Assembly (NCBI GenBank): GCA_946479725.1
Contig: CAMLHB010000051.1
Coordinates: 1-12,453, forward strand
Length of the DNA: 12,453 nt
Direction of reading: 5' to 3'
Source: an uncultured Actinomycetes bacterium
GTDB taxonomy: Bacteria; Actinomycetota; Thermoleophilia; Solirubrobacterales; 70-9
A program made the position numbers and the translations under genes. The notes under the pieces are model-generated. The model worked only from the letters and a program-made list of their open reading frames with translations, was not told the DNA's origin and made no database searches. Shown here in pieces: positions 7,480 through 12,453 of the stretch (position 1 is its first letter; each line of letters starts with the position of its first letter).

Positions 7480-7713
7480 GTGATGGCGACGGCCATGCCG
7501 AAGCGCCGCGTTAGGGGCGAGCGGACTTCGGCGCGGACTGGACCAGGAAACGAGTCTGCACTTTCGAGTGGGACCCGGGACCGCCTTTGGACGCTCTACG
7601 CGCGCGACCGAAACGACCGTCGATTGGCGTACCCGTACATCGAACCCGTGCATGACCTGGCACCGCTGCTCCGCGAGCTCGACAACGATCCCACCTGCAT
7701 CTTCTGGGGCTAG
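7480..7713 (+). CDS. short orphan ORF ending in IFWG, possibly decayed
   Basis: This ORF of up to 77 residues has a weak N-terminus. From about residue 36 it looks like a genuine protein: WTLYARDRNDRRLAYPYIEP, then VHDLAPLLRELDNDPTCIFWG. It ends at a TAG (7711-7713). The same frame continues open for 23 more codons (DHDRQRNWFERVRTLSKIRL...) to a TGA at 7783-7785, so the TAG may be an acquired nonsense mutation. The start is uncertain: GTG 7480, ATG 7483 or ATG 7495. It is divergent from vapB. I do not recognise the family with certainty. Confidence 0.35.
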   Translation: MMATAMPKRRVRGERTSARTGPGNESALSSGTRDRLWTLYARDRNDRRLAYPYIEPVHDLAPLLRELDNDPTCIFWG

Positions 7714-7785
7714 GATCACGACCGCCAACGCAACTGGTTCGAGCGAGTCCGGACCCTTTCCAAAATAAGATTAACGGCCGAGTGA

Positions 7786-7977
7786 GATCCGAGCCCCACA
7801 GTTCGAGGTAGGTCAACAGGTCCCGGTCGACAAGGGCCTGCCTCGAAAGAACACGGTCATCAAGCGCGGCACGGTTCCCCGGCGTCTTGGACCTACCTCC
7901 GCTGGACACCTGGCTCTACGCGGTCGGGCCCAACACCGGCGGCGATCCGCAAGTCGATGTCCCGCAGTACAACGCCT
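7786..7977. other. non-coding or decayed stretch left of repeat copy 1
   Basis: No complete gene is visible. A plus-strand fragment near 7887-7975 (LDLPPLDTWLYAVGPNTGG) and a minus-strand fragment near 7825-7909 (ALDDRVLSRQALVDRDLLTY) both look faintly protein-like, but neither has a credible start, end or family. An AT-rich patch (7758-7776) just to the left is unusual for this DNA. I take the region to be eroded remains of an older insertion. Confidence 0.3.
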
Positions 7978-8113
7978 CGAACCCCGGTTTCCGGACTGAA
8001 AATTGCTTCTCGGAGGCCGTTTGCGACCGGTTCGTGCCTGTGGCGTCCAAGGAGATCAGTTTAGTTCCGTTGAGTTCGGTGGAGTCGGGGACATATTTCG
8101 GGACATGGATTTC
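7978..8113 (-). repeat. att-like repeat copy 1 (degraded tRNA 3' part plus arm)
   Basis: This copy keeps only the inner part of the tRNA fragment (7978-8002, CGAACCCCGGTTTCCGG onward); the left half of the T-stem and the acceptor strand are lost. The arm is nearly the same as in copy 3, including TTCGTGCCTGT and a GTCCAA..AGATCAGT block. The 5-bp phased repeats lie at 8058-8087, followed by GGGGACATATTTCGGGACA. It is the most diverged of the three copies, which fits it being the oldest junction. Confidence 0.75.
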
Positions 8114-8145
8114 GGAGCCAGGCCATGAGCATCGGACGCGCGAGG

Positions 8146-8151
8146 TAGCCT
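8146..8151 (+). promoter_or_regulatory. candidate -10 box of the cassette A TA operon
   Basis: TAGCCT ends seven bases before the ATG at 8159, and no Shine-Dalgarno is present. It lies just outside the conserved arm, so each cassette appears to bring its own promoter. Confidence 0.35.
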
Positions 8152-8158
8152 TGCTCCG

Positions 8159-8398
8159 ATGCCCCTTCTTCCCAGGAGACCAGATCAGATCCAAGACAAG
8201 CTGCATCGGCTCGAAGAGCAGATGCGGGCGATGAGTTCGAGGATCGATGAGATGGCCGAAACCATCGAGTCACGCCGCGCCGACGACGAAGCCGCCGCCG
8301 TCGCCGCCGAGCGTATCCGCAGCGGCGCCGCCGATCACAAGGAAGACGGGGCGGAGGCGCTGGCCAAACTCGGCATCGAGATCCCCACCGAGGAATGA
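8159..8398 (+). CDS. small coiled-coil protein, probable antitoxin
   Basis: This 79-residue acidic protein has a predicted coiled coil at about 10-45 (DKLHRLEEQMRAMSSRIDEM) and an Ala/Glu-rich tail. It starts at an ATG seven bases after a TAGCCT hexamer. It overlaps the next gene by ATGA, and that gene is a RelE/ParE-like toxin remnant, so by position it should be the antitoxin. It has no recognisable DNA-binding domain such as AbrB, PHD or ribbon-helix-helix. The family is unknown to me. Confidence 0.6.
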   Translation: MPLLPRRPDQIQDKLHRLEEQMRAMSSRIDEMAETIESRRADDEAAAVAAERIRSGAADHKEDGAEALAKLGIEIPTEE

Positions 8399-8779
8399 CC
8401 GGCAAAGCGCCCGCTACGGTGGGCGTCACGTTTGCCAAGGGCGTCCTCGACGACGTGGCCGAACTGACCACGGTCACCGCCGACAGCGACCAAGCCGGCC
8501 AAGGCGAAGCCGAGACCCTGAAGCGCCGCATCGCCGAGCTGCTGGTCGAATGCAAAGGCAACCCCTTCATCGGCGAGCTGATGGGGCCGGGCCTGCACAC
8601 CAGAGCTGGCCAACTGTCGCCGAGTTCGGTTCGACATCCCGACCCACAAGGCGAAGCCACGCTTCCGCCTGATCTACCGCAACGAACTCACCGACGGCGC
8701 GCCCGCCGAGTGCCACTGGCTGACCGTCGCCCCCCGCGCCGGCCTACAGGCTCACCGCCGTGCGCGGCAGCGCTCGTAA
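8395..8779 (+). pseudogene. RelE/ParE-like toxin, frameshifted
   Basis: The first 69 codons read VGVTFAKGVLDDVAELTT...TLKRRIAELLVECKGNPFIGEL and then lose sense. The coding character continues in the +1 frame from about 8603: ELANCRRVRFDIPTHKAKPR, then FRLIYRNELTDGAPAECHWL and TVAPRAGLQAHRRARQRS with a stop at 8777-8779. Joined, this is a RelE/ParE fold of normal size (about 127 residues) with its basic strand pair (RVRFDI, FRLIYR). Members are ribosome-dependent mRNA interferases or gyrase poisons. A single indel near 8600 disables it, unless this is a sequencing error. It is translationally coupled to the upstream antitoxin-like gene and convergent with mrr, 16 bases away. Confidence 0.65.
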
Positions 8780-8795
8780 ATCCTGAGAATGATCG

Positions 8796-9689
8796 CTATG
8801 CGTCGCTCTTGTTTGGCGGCACCAGGAAAGGCACGAGCTTGATCGGTAGGCGACGGCGGTCTTCCTGAGGGATCCGTTCGTAGTACTTAGTCCACAACTC
8901 GAAGAACTGAAACGCACCGACGAGCCTGATCCGACGCGCCTCATTGCGAACCTCGGCTTCGCTGTCGGTCGTGAAGCCGCCCAGAGTGACAAAGAAACCG
9001 ACATCATCCTCACGAAGAACAGATGCGAATGCACGAACCGTCTGCACATCCGTCTTTTTCTTCTCCCGCTTCACCTGCACCTTCACCCGAGGACCCTTCG
9101 TGCCGACCGGATCGCCCAGTGCGACGATATCCACCCCGCCGTCCTTCCCAGGAGGAGCAACCCAGGTCACCTCGTACCCCATGCCGCGCAGAAGGCCTGC
9201 GACCAAGCGTTGAAAGTCATAGGGGTCCATCGCGTGCAGGAACTCGCGGACCTCTTTCCAGGCCGTTTCCTCGGCTTCCTCAAGAGTCAGCGAGGCATCC
9301 GAGAGCTCTGCCTCAGAATCTGGCTCCGGTTCCTTGGCCGGTTGAGCCTTGGCCCAAACGCGATAGAGCTTTTCAGCCTCTTCCATGAACCGCTCGGGCT
9401 CGGTGTAGCTTCGGTGAGCAGCAAGGCCCTCATCAGTCGGAGTCCAGACACCCGCCTCCTTGACCATCCACCCCGCCTTGACCGCGTTGATCGTCTGAAA
9501 GCGAACCGTCTTCTCGAACCGCCGAGTGCCGCTGCCAGGGTAGTTGGCAGCCTCAAACTCGGTTAGTCCGATCCTGCGCTCCACACCGGCGAGAGCATCC
9601 CTTGCCTGGATGCCATCGGGGTGCTCCGCCAAGACATCGAAGACTGCTCGAAGCAGTTCCCCCCGGCGATTTCGGTCTAAGCCTGCCAC
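8796..9689 (-). CDS. mrr: Mrr-type restriction endonuclease (PD-(D/E)xK, type IV-like)
   Basis: This 297-residue protein is about the length of E. coli Mrr (304). Residues 1-95 form a winged-helix-like Mrr_N domain (QARDALAGVERRIGLTEFEA, FEKTVRFQTINAVKAGWMVK). A charged linker spans about 96-150, and 151-297 is the Mrr catalytic domain. Active-site features are visible: DPYDFQRLVAGLLRGMGYEV, GKDGGVDIVAL with D187, and VKVQVKRE with Q205 and K207. Mrr enzymes cut modified or foreign DNA. The frame runs on through the tRNA fragment, so I chose the GTG at 9689, just past it and eight bases after TAGGGT. It shares no operon. It converges on the toxin-antitoxin pair and sits 29 bases from repeat copy 2. 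Confidence 0.88.
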   Translation of the reverse strand: MAGLDRNRRGELLRAVFDVLAEHPDGIQARDALAGVERRIGLTEFEAANYPGSGTRRFEKTVRFQTINAVKAGWMVKEAGVWTPTDEGLAAHRSYTEPERFMEEAEKLYRVWAKAQPAKEPEPDSEAELSDASLTLEEAEETAWKEVREFLHAMDPYDFQRLVAGLLRGMGYEVTWVAPPGKDGGVDIVALGDPVGTKGPRVKVQVKREKKKTDVQTVRAFASVLREDDVGFFVTLGGFTTDSEAEVRNEARRIRLVGAFQFFELWTKYYERIPQEDRRRLPIKLVPFLVPPNKSDA

Positions 9690-9697
9690 TCCGCAGA

Positions 9698-9703
9698 ACC
9701 CTA
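9698..9703 (-). promoter_or_regulatory. candidate -10 box of mrr
   Basis: On the minus strand TAGGGT is followed by eight bases and the GTG at 9689. It lies between the tRNA fragment and the gene. The GGAG just before the GTG is too close to serve as a normal ribosome-binding site, which supports leaderless initiation. Confidence 0.3.
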
Positions 9704-9717
9704 GCGCGGGGTACCTA

Positions 9718-9872
9718 AGTACCGCTACGGGGATTCGAACCCCGGTTTCCGGACTGAGAATTGCCTCTGCGAAGCCATCTGCGGCCGATCCAGGGCGACT
9801 CCGTCCAGTTGGTTCAATCGAGTTCGATCCAGTTCGGTGGAGTCGGGGACATATTTCGGGACACGGATTTCC
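9718..9872 (-). repeat. att-like repeat copy 2 (tRNA 3' half plus arm)
   Basis: Positions 9718-9760 are the minus-strand 3' half of a tRNA: anticodon loop TTCTCAG, stem TCCGG, variable AAAC, a perfect T-arm (CGGGG/CCCCG around TTCGAAT) and the acceptor strand TAGCGGT. The 5' half of the anticodon stem is missing; GCCTCTGCG-type arm sequence replaces it. The middle of the arm (9790-9820) has diverged from copies 1 and 3, but the last ~50 bases, including GGGGACATATTTCGGGACA, match. The first ~57 bases match copy 3 almost perfectly. Confidence 0.85.
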
Positions 9873-9895
9873 GGCGTCTCGGCCTGCTCCCGGCC

Positions 9896-9901
9896 TATCC
9901 T
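9896..9901 (+). promoter_or_regulatory. candidate -10 box of the MNT-HEPN operon
   Basis: TATCCT ends eight bases before the ATG at 9910. It is the same hexamer as before the MFS gene. No clear -35 box is visible. Confidence 0.4.
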
Positions 9902-9909
9902 TGAAGACC

Positions 9910-10299
9910 ATGGAGCACGCAACCGTCGATCGGCTGAACGCAGCGCAGCTCACCGAGAGCGAGGCCCGGGTGGTCGAGCGCTTCGTATCGCGCATGGACA
10001 ATGAGCTGGGCGGCGATCTGCGCGGTCTCTGGCTCTACGGCTCCCGCGCCCGCGGGACGGCGCACCCGGAGTCCGACATCGACCTGCTCGTGATCGCCGA
10101 CGGCGGTCATGATCGCTATGGGCGCATGGCAGGCGACCTGAGTGAAGAAGTCGCAATCACAGAGGGCGAGAGTCCCTTCAACTTCTCGGTCCACGTCCAC
10201 GACCCAGAGTGGCTACAAGGCCGGCGCGAGATCGAGTCCTTCTTCATTCAGGAGGTCGACCGCGACAAGATCGTCCTCGCCGGGAGCGCATTGGATTGA
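9910..10299 (+). CDS. MNT-type nucleotidyltransferase, antitoxin of an MNT-HEPN pair
   Basis: This 129-residue minimal nucleotidyltransferase has the defining motif GS-x10-DxD: G44-S45 and D56/D58 in LYGSRARGTAHPESDIDLLV. The third catalytic carboxylate is not obvious; the expected strand reads FNFSVHVHDPEW. In studied MNT-HEPN systems this enzyme adds AMP to the HEPN toxin and switches it off. Here it is directly upstream of a HEPN gene, with the stop overlapping that gene's TTG start. The reading frame extends back to 9544, but that part crosses the tRNA repeat and is not protein-like. The ATG at 9910 follows a TATCCT box by eight bases. Confidence 0.88.
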   Translation: MEHATVDRLNAAQLTESEARVVERFVSRMDNELGGDLRGLWLYGSRARGTAHPESDIDLLVIADGGHDRYGRMAGDLSEEVAITEGESPFNFSVHVHDPEWLQGRREIESFFIQEVDRDKIVLAGSALD

Positions 10300-10670
10300 G
10301 TCCCCGCTCGGAGGAGTTCATGCAGCAGGCGCGCGATCGACTGGCGGACGCCGAGGCGATCCTCGAGACGGCGCATCCCGCTGTGGTTGTCAGCGCTGCC
10401 TACTATGGAATGCTCTACGCCGCCCGAGCCGCCCTCTCCGAGAGAGGCGAGTTCGCCAAGACCCATAGCGGCATCTGGACGTTGTTCAGCCAAGTCTTCG
10501 TTGCGCCTGGCGGGTTCGACCAGCATCTCAGCGCCCTTGCCCGCCGGGCCAAAGCCGCTCGCGAGGAAGGCGACTACGAGGCGGCGCCGGCAAGCCCGGA
10601 GGAAGCTGCCGAATTCGTCAGAGGCGCCGCCGACTTCATTGCCGAGGTCGAGCGCCTGCTGACTGACTGA
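10296..10670 (+). CDS. HEPN-domain toxin, MNT partner (PF05168-like)
   Basis: This 124-residue all-helical protein begins SPRSEEFMQQARDRLADAEA and has the AAYYGMLYAARAAL helix typical of MNT-linked HEPN proteins. The ribonuclease motif is R50-GEFAKT-H57, an RX6H version, followed by SG. Near the C-terminus AAREEGDYEA is another family signature. It lacks the HxY tyrosine that is AMPylated in HepT, so control may work differently. I use the TTG at 10296, which overlaps the MNT stop (TTGA), because family members align from here. The ATG at 10320, preceded by GGAGG, is a serious alternative. Its last 35 bases overlap the convergent gene. Confidence 0.8.
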   Translation: MSPRSEEFMQQARDRLADAEAILETAHPAVVVSAAYYGMLYAARAALSERGEFAKTHSGIWTLFSQVFVAPGGFDQHLSALARRAKAAREEGDYEAAPASPEEAAEFVRGAADFIAEVERLLTD

Positions 10671-11814
10671 GCCTTCTTAGCCCCAGGTCAAGGTACTTCC
10701 GGGCCAGCGACCCGATCTGACCCACCGGGAGATCGTCGGCAGGCAGGACGGCACCATGCGCCAAGCCGTCGCGCGCCTTCTTCGCGGCTTTGAATTCAGC
10801 AAGATCCTGGCTTGCGTTCTCGGGATCAAGAGCCAACGCAACAACCGCGAATCTTGCGGCAAGTGGCATTTGCTTGACATCTTCGGAAATGACGAGCTCG
10901 GACAAAGAGTCGCCTAGGTTTCCTAGTCCACCGAATTCAAGACGATCCAGCACCTCACTCCGATAGCGCGGCGCCATCTTTCCCACAAGGAGTTCCAGAG
11001 CGAGGAACGCAGCCTGGAAGCGCTGCCAATTGTTGTCCATGCTCAGGGACGCAGTCCACCAGCCCACTGCCTGGCGAAGCGTTTGGTGAATCTGACGCGA
11101 CGGTCCACCCAAGCCCTCCAAGCGATCCCGCAACTCCGGCGCTGGAAAATTGTCAGCGCTCTTGCCGATAGAGGCCTTGGCACTTCCTGAGAGACGGGGA
11201 AAGACCGAGATGGGTCGATTCTCGGCGAGAATCAGAAAGAAGTCGCGCTCAGAAACACGCGTCTCAAAGAACATCGGTTCGATGGCCATTCCAACCTGTG
11301 CAGCAAGAGCATTGAGGGCATGGTCTGAGACAGATCGAAAATCCTCGTCGACCTTGGCCGCCGAGGTGGCGTCCCACCACAGGTAGGCCGAATCTGACTC
11401 GGGATTCTCAGGCAGGTGGCAAGGCGAATCGATAACCAGGGTTACATACCAGGCCTGGTCGTCGTAGACAGGCATCGGCTCCGATTTCAGGGCCTCCTCG
11501 GCGGCCGCATCAAGTGACGAAGCACCGCCGAACTGCCGCTGCAGAAATGCATTCGCAAAGGCATGCCTGGCTTGAATCTGATCGCATAGTTCAGCCGGCA
11601 CCTCGCCAAGGAACACTCTGCCCACCCAATCGTCCCGAGGAAAGTCGTGCGACCTAAAAGGCTGATCGGGCGGAGACCATCGGAGGTCATCACCCCAGCG
11701 CGATTCCGAGCCGTAGATGCGAATGGCCCGCATCACGGCGTTGGGAGCACCCTTGGGATGATCAACTTGCTGAGCCATGGCTCGTCTGGACGCTACCTCT
11801 AACCGATCTCGCAT
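10636..11814 (-). CDS. large protein with C-terminal HEPN-like domain, putative defence effector
   Basis: This protein has 392 residues from the ATG at 11814. The frame begins at a TTG at 11871, and an ATG at 11778 is also possible, so the start is uncertain. The N-terminal ~240 residues are a mixed domain I do not recognise, with LRWSPPDQPFRSHDFPRDDW, SAYLWWDATSAAKVDEDF and RDFFLILAENRPISVF. The last ~140 residues are helical (FQAAFLALELLVGKMAPRYR) and end in KAAKKARDGLAHG, an RX4H motif as in HEPN/ApeA-type ribonucleases. Synonymous codons are less G/C-biased than in the chromosomal genes, suggesting transfer. Its 3' end overlaps the HEPN toxin gene by 35 bases. By position it matches mrr in cassette A. 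The function is inferred from motif and context only. Confidence 0.65.
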   Translation of the reverse strand: MRDRLEVASRRAMAQQVDHPKGAPNAVMRAIRIYGSESRWGDDLRWSPPDQPFRSHDFPRDDWVGRVFLGEVPAELCDQIQARHAFANAFLQRQFGGASSLDAAAEEALKSEPMPVYDDQAWYVTLVIDSPCHLPENPESDSAYLWWDATSAAKVDEDFRSVSDHALNALAAQVGMAIEPMFFETRVSERDFFLILAENRPISVFPRLSGSAKASIGKSADNFPAPELRDRLEGLGGPSRQIHQTLRQAVGWWTASLSMDNNWQRFQAAFLALELLVGKMAPRYRSEVLDRLEFGGLGNLGDSLSELVISEDVKQMPLAARFAVVALALDPENASQDLAEFKAAKKARDGLAHGAVLPADDLPVGQIGSLARKYLDLGLRRLSQSAGARPRQ

Positions 11815-11880
11815 GGCCACCCACGGCTCGCCGATCTGAAGCGAGAAGTCACACGCAAGCCTGCCTGTCAACCCGCGTGG

Positions 11881-12030
11881 AGTACCGCTACGGGGATTCG
11901 AACCCCGGTTTCCGGACTGAGAATTGCCTCTGCGGAGCCATTTGCGGCCGATTCGTGCCTGTAGGGTCCAAGCAGATCAGTGCAGTTCAGTCGAGTTCAG
12001 TGGAGTCGGGGACATATTTCGGGACACGGA
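11881..12030 (-). repeat. att-like repeat copy 3 (tRNA 3' half plus arm)
   Basis: Positions 11881-11923 carry the same tRNA 3' half as copy 2. The arm has the clearest phased repeat: six consecutive AGTNN pentamers at 11979-12008, followed by GGGGACATATTTCGGGACA. The matching sequence ends at 12030. The core is base-for-base the same as copy 2 over the tRNA part, so it is probably the most recently formed of the three. Confidence 0.85.
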
Positions 12031-12123
12031 ATCTTGGTCTATACGACGTGTGATCGGGCGGCGGCTCGAAGGGCGGGTAAGGGCCAGAACCCAAAGACTC
12101 AGACCCGCGGGCTTGCGGTGCCA
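12031..12123. other. intergenic stretch after repeat copy 3
   Basis: I see no gene here. Unlike the other two arms, no toxin-antitoxin-type operon starts just after this one on the plus strand. TATACG (12040-12045) could be a stray -10-like hexamer, but no reading frame follows it. Confidence 0.3.
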
Positions 12124-12435
12124 TCACTGAATCGCGATCGCCCAGGCAGCCACCGCGAAGACCGCAACCACCCCAGAAGCCGCGGCTTGGAAGAAGCGAT
12201 CGGCAGAACAGAACCTCACGCCAAGTGCACCCCCGACCACGCCCAGCAGTCCGAGCGCGGCGTGGCCGGCTCGCTCAGAACTCCAAAATCCAACCTGCTG
12301 TTGGCAAGAGTCGAGACAGCCCTCTGCAGCCAGCACCAAAGCAATGAGACAGAAGAAGGCGGCGCCAAGGAGAACGACGGCAGCGGCCAGCGTAGACAGC
12401 ACGCGGGCCGTGCCATCCCCAGCTTCTGCCGCCAC
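12124..12435 (-). CDS. small hypothetical membrane protein
   Basis: This protein has at least 103 residues from a GTG at 12435. The frame is still open at the window edge, so the true start may lie outside. Hydrophobic segments lie at about 13-37, 57-74 and 80-102, giving three membrane spans. Between the first two is a short loop with two cysteines (GCLDSCQQQ), with further cysteines at about 29 and 76. I recognise no family. It lies to the right of repeat copy 3 and may belong to a third cassette. Confidence 0.55.
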   Translation of the reverse strand: MAAEAGDGTARVLSTLAAAVVLLGAAFFCLIALVLAAEGCLDSCQQQVGFWSSERAGHAALGLLGVVGGALGVRFCSADRFFQAAASGVVAVFAVAAWAIAIQ

Positions 12436-12453
12436 GCCGAGCCCGACCAGAAC

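Larger units (their letters stand above)
7978..9717. mobile_element. defence cassette A, bounded by tRNA-derived repeats
   Basis: The interval from repeat copy 1 to repeat copy 2 is about 1.74 kb. It carries an arm, a plus-strand two-gene toxin-antitoxin-type operon and a convergent minus-strand Mrr nuclease that starts 29 bases from the next tRNA fragment. It contains no integrase. Cassette B has the same layout. The mobile-unit reading is inferred from the repeats; excision has not been shown. Confidence 0.55.
9718..11880. mobile_element. defence cassette B, bounded by tRNA-derived repeats
   Basis: The interval from repeat copy 2 to repeat copy 3 is about 2.16 kb. It has the same plan as cassette A: arm, then a plus-strand MNT-HEPN operon starting 37 bases later, then a convergent minus-strand gene for a larger HEPN-like protein that starts next to the following tRNA fragment. 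No recombinase is encoded. Mobility is inferred. Confidence 0.55.

Noticed and set aside
7511..7909. A 132-codon minus-strand gene
   Set aside because: Only the first 50 residues look faintly protein-like. The rest is antisense to the IFWG ORF, and no family is recognisable.
9718..9760. A functional tRNA gene
   Set aside because: Only the 3' half is present. The 5' strand of the anticodon stem and the D-arm are missing in all three copies.
9725..9922. A conserved minus-strand reading frame through the arm (VPKYVPDSTEL...QFSVRKPGFE) as an integrase C-terminus
   Set aside because: The frame is shared by copies 1 and 2 but is stopped by TGA in copy 3, and its last part is the tRNA itself. The apparent protein conservation follows from the DNA repeat.
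8796..10001. A 401-residue form of Mrr starting upstream of 9689
   Set aside because: The extra N-terminal residues are the translated tRNA repeat and antisense of the MNT gene. Length and domain layout fit the GTG at 9689.
7978..12030. A CRISPR array
   Set aside because: The repeats are about 150 bp long, spaced 1.7-2.2 kb apart and separated by genes.

Overview
The window comes from a very GC-rich chromosome with strongly G/C-ending codons. Several genes have a TANNNT hexamer only 6-8 nt before the start codon, which is the pattern of leaderless transcription. With a DUF3556-type membrane protein, an EntS-like MFS exporter and a YbdK/EgtA-type GCS2 ligase, this points to an actinobacterium. 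Thermoleophilia/Solirubrobacterales is my guess, not proven from the sequence.

Positions 1-6510 look like ordinary chromosome: a short TPR protein (-), a small Cys4 zinc-ribbon/helix-turn-helix protein (+), a carboxylate-amine ligase of the GCS2 family (-), an MFS exporter (+), and a translationally coupled minus-strand pair made of a DUF3556-like polytopic membrane protein and a PYROXD2/phytoene-dehydrogenase-like FAD oxidoreductase. Positions 6511-6787 hold a headless coding remnant.

Positions 6788-12030 are an accessory region. It opens with a VapBC toxin-antitoxin pair (AbrB antitoxin, PIN toxin) whose start codon and -10 box are covered by a perfect palindrome. A short orphan ORF and a decayed stretch follow. 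Then comes the most interesting structure: three direct copies of a ~135-155 bp repeat at 7978-8113, 9718-9872 and 11881-12030. Each copy holds the 3' half of a tRNA gene (anticodon loop to acceptor stem, minus strand, probably tRNA-Glu-CUC) fused to a conserved ~110 bp arm. The arm carries pentamer-phased AGTNN repeats and a shared GGGGACATATTTCGGGACA box. This is what serial integration at one tRNA by a tyrosine recombinase leaves behind.

The two complete intervals between repeats are built the same way. After the arm, a two-gene plus-strand toxin-antitoxin-type operon starts within 37-45 bp. A larger minus-strand nuclease or HEPN gene starts near the next tRNA fragment and converges on it. 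Cassette A (7978-9717) has a coiled-coil antitoxin-like gene, a frameshifted RelE/ParE-like toxin and an Mrr-type restriction endonuclease. Cassette B (9718-11880) has an MNT nucleotidyltransferase, a HEPN toxin and a larger protein with a C-terminal HEPN-like RX4H motif. No integrase lies in the window, so the cassettes look non-autonomous. I infer a tRNA-anchored array of small defence cassettes. The intact tRNA is expected to the right of this window, and the leftmost repeat is the most degraded and so probably the oldest. A third cassette may begin at 11881 and run off the right edge, where a small membrane protein is encoded.
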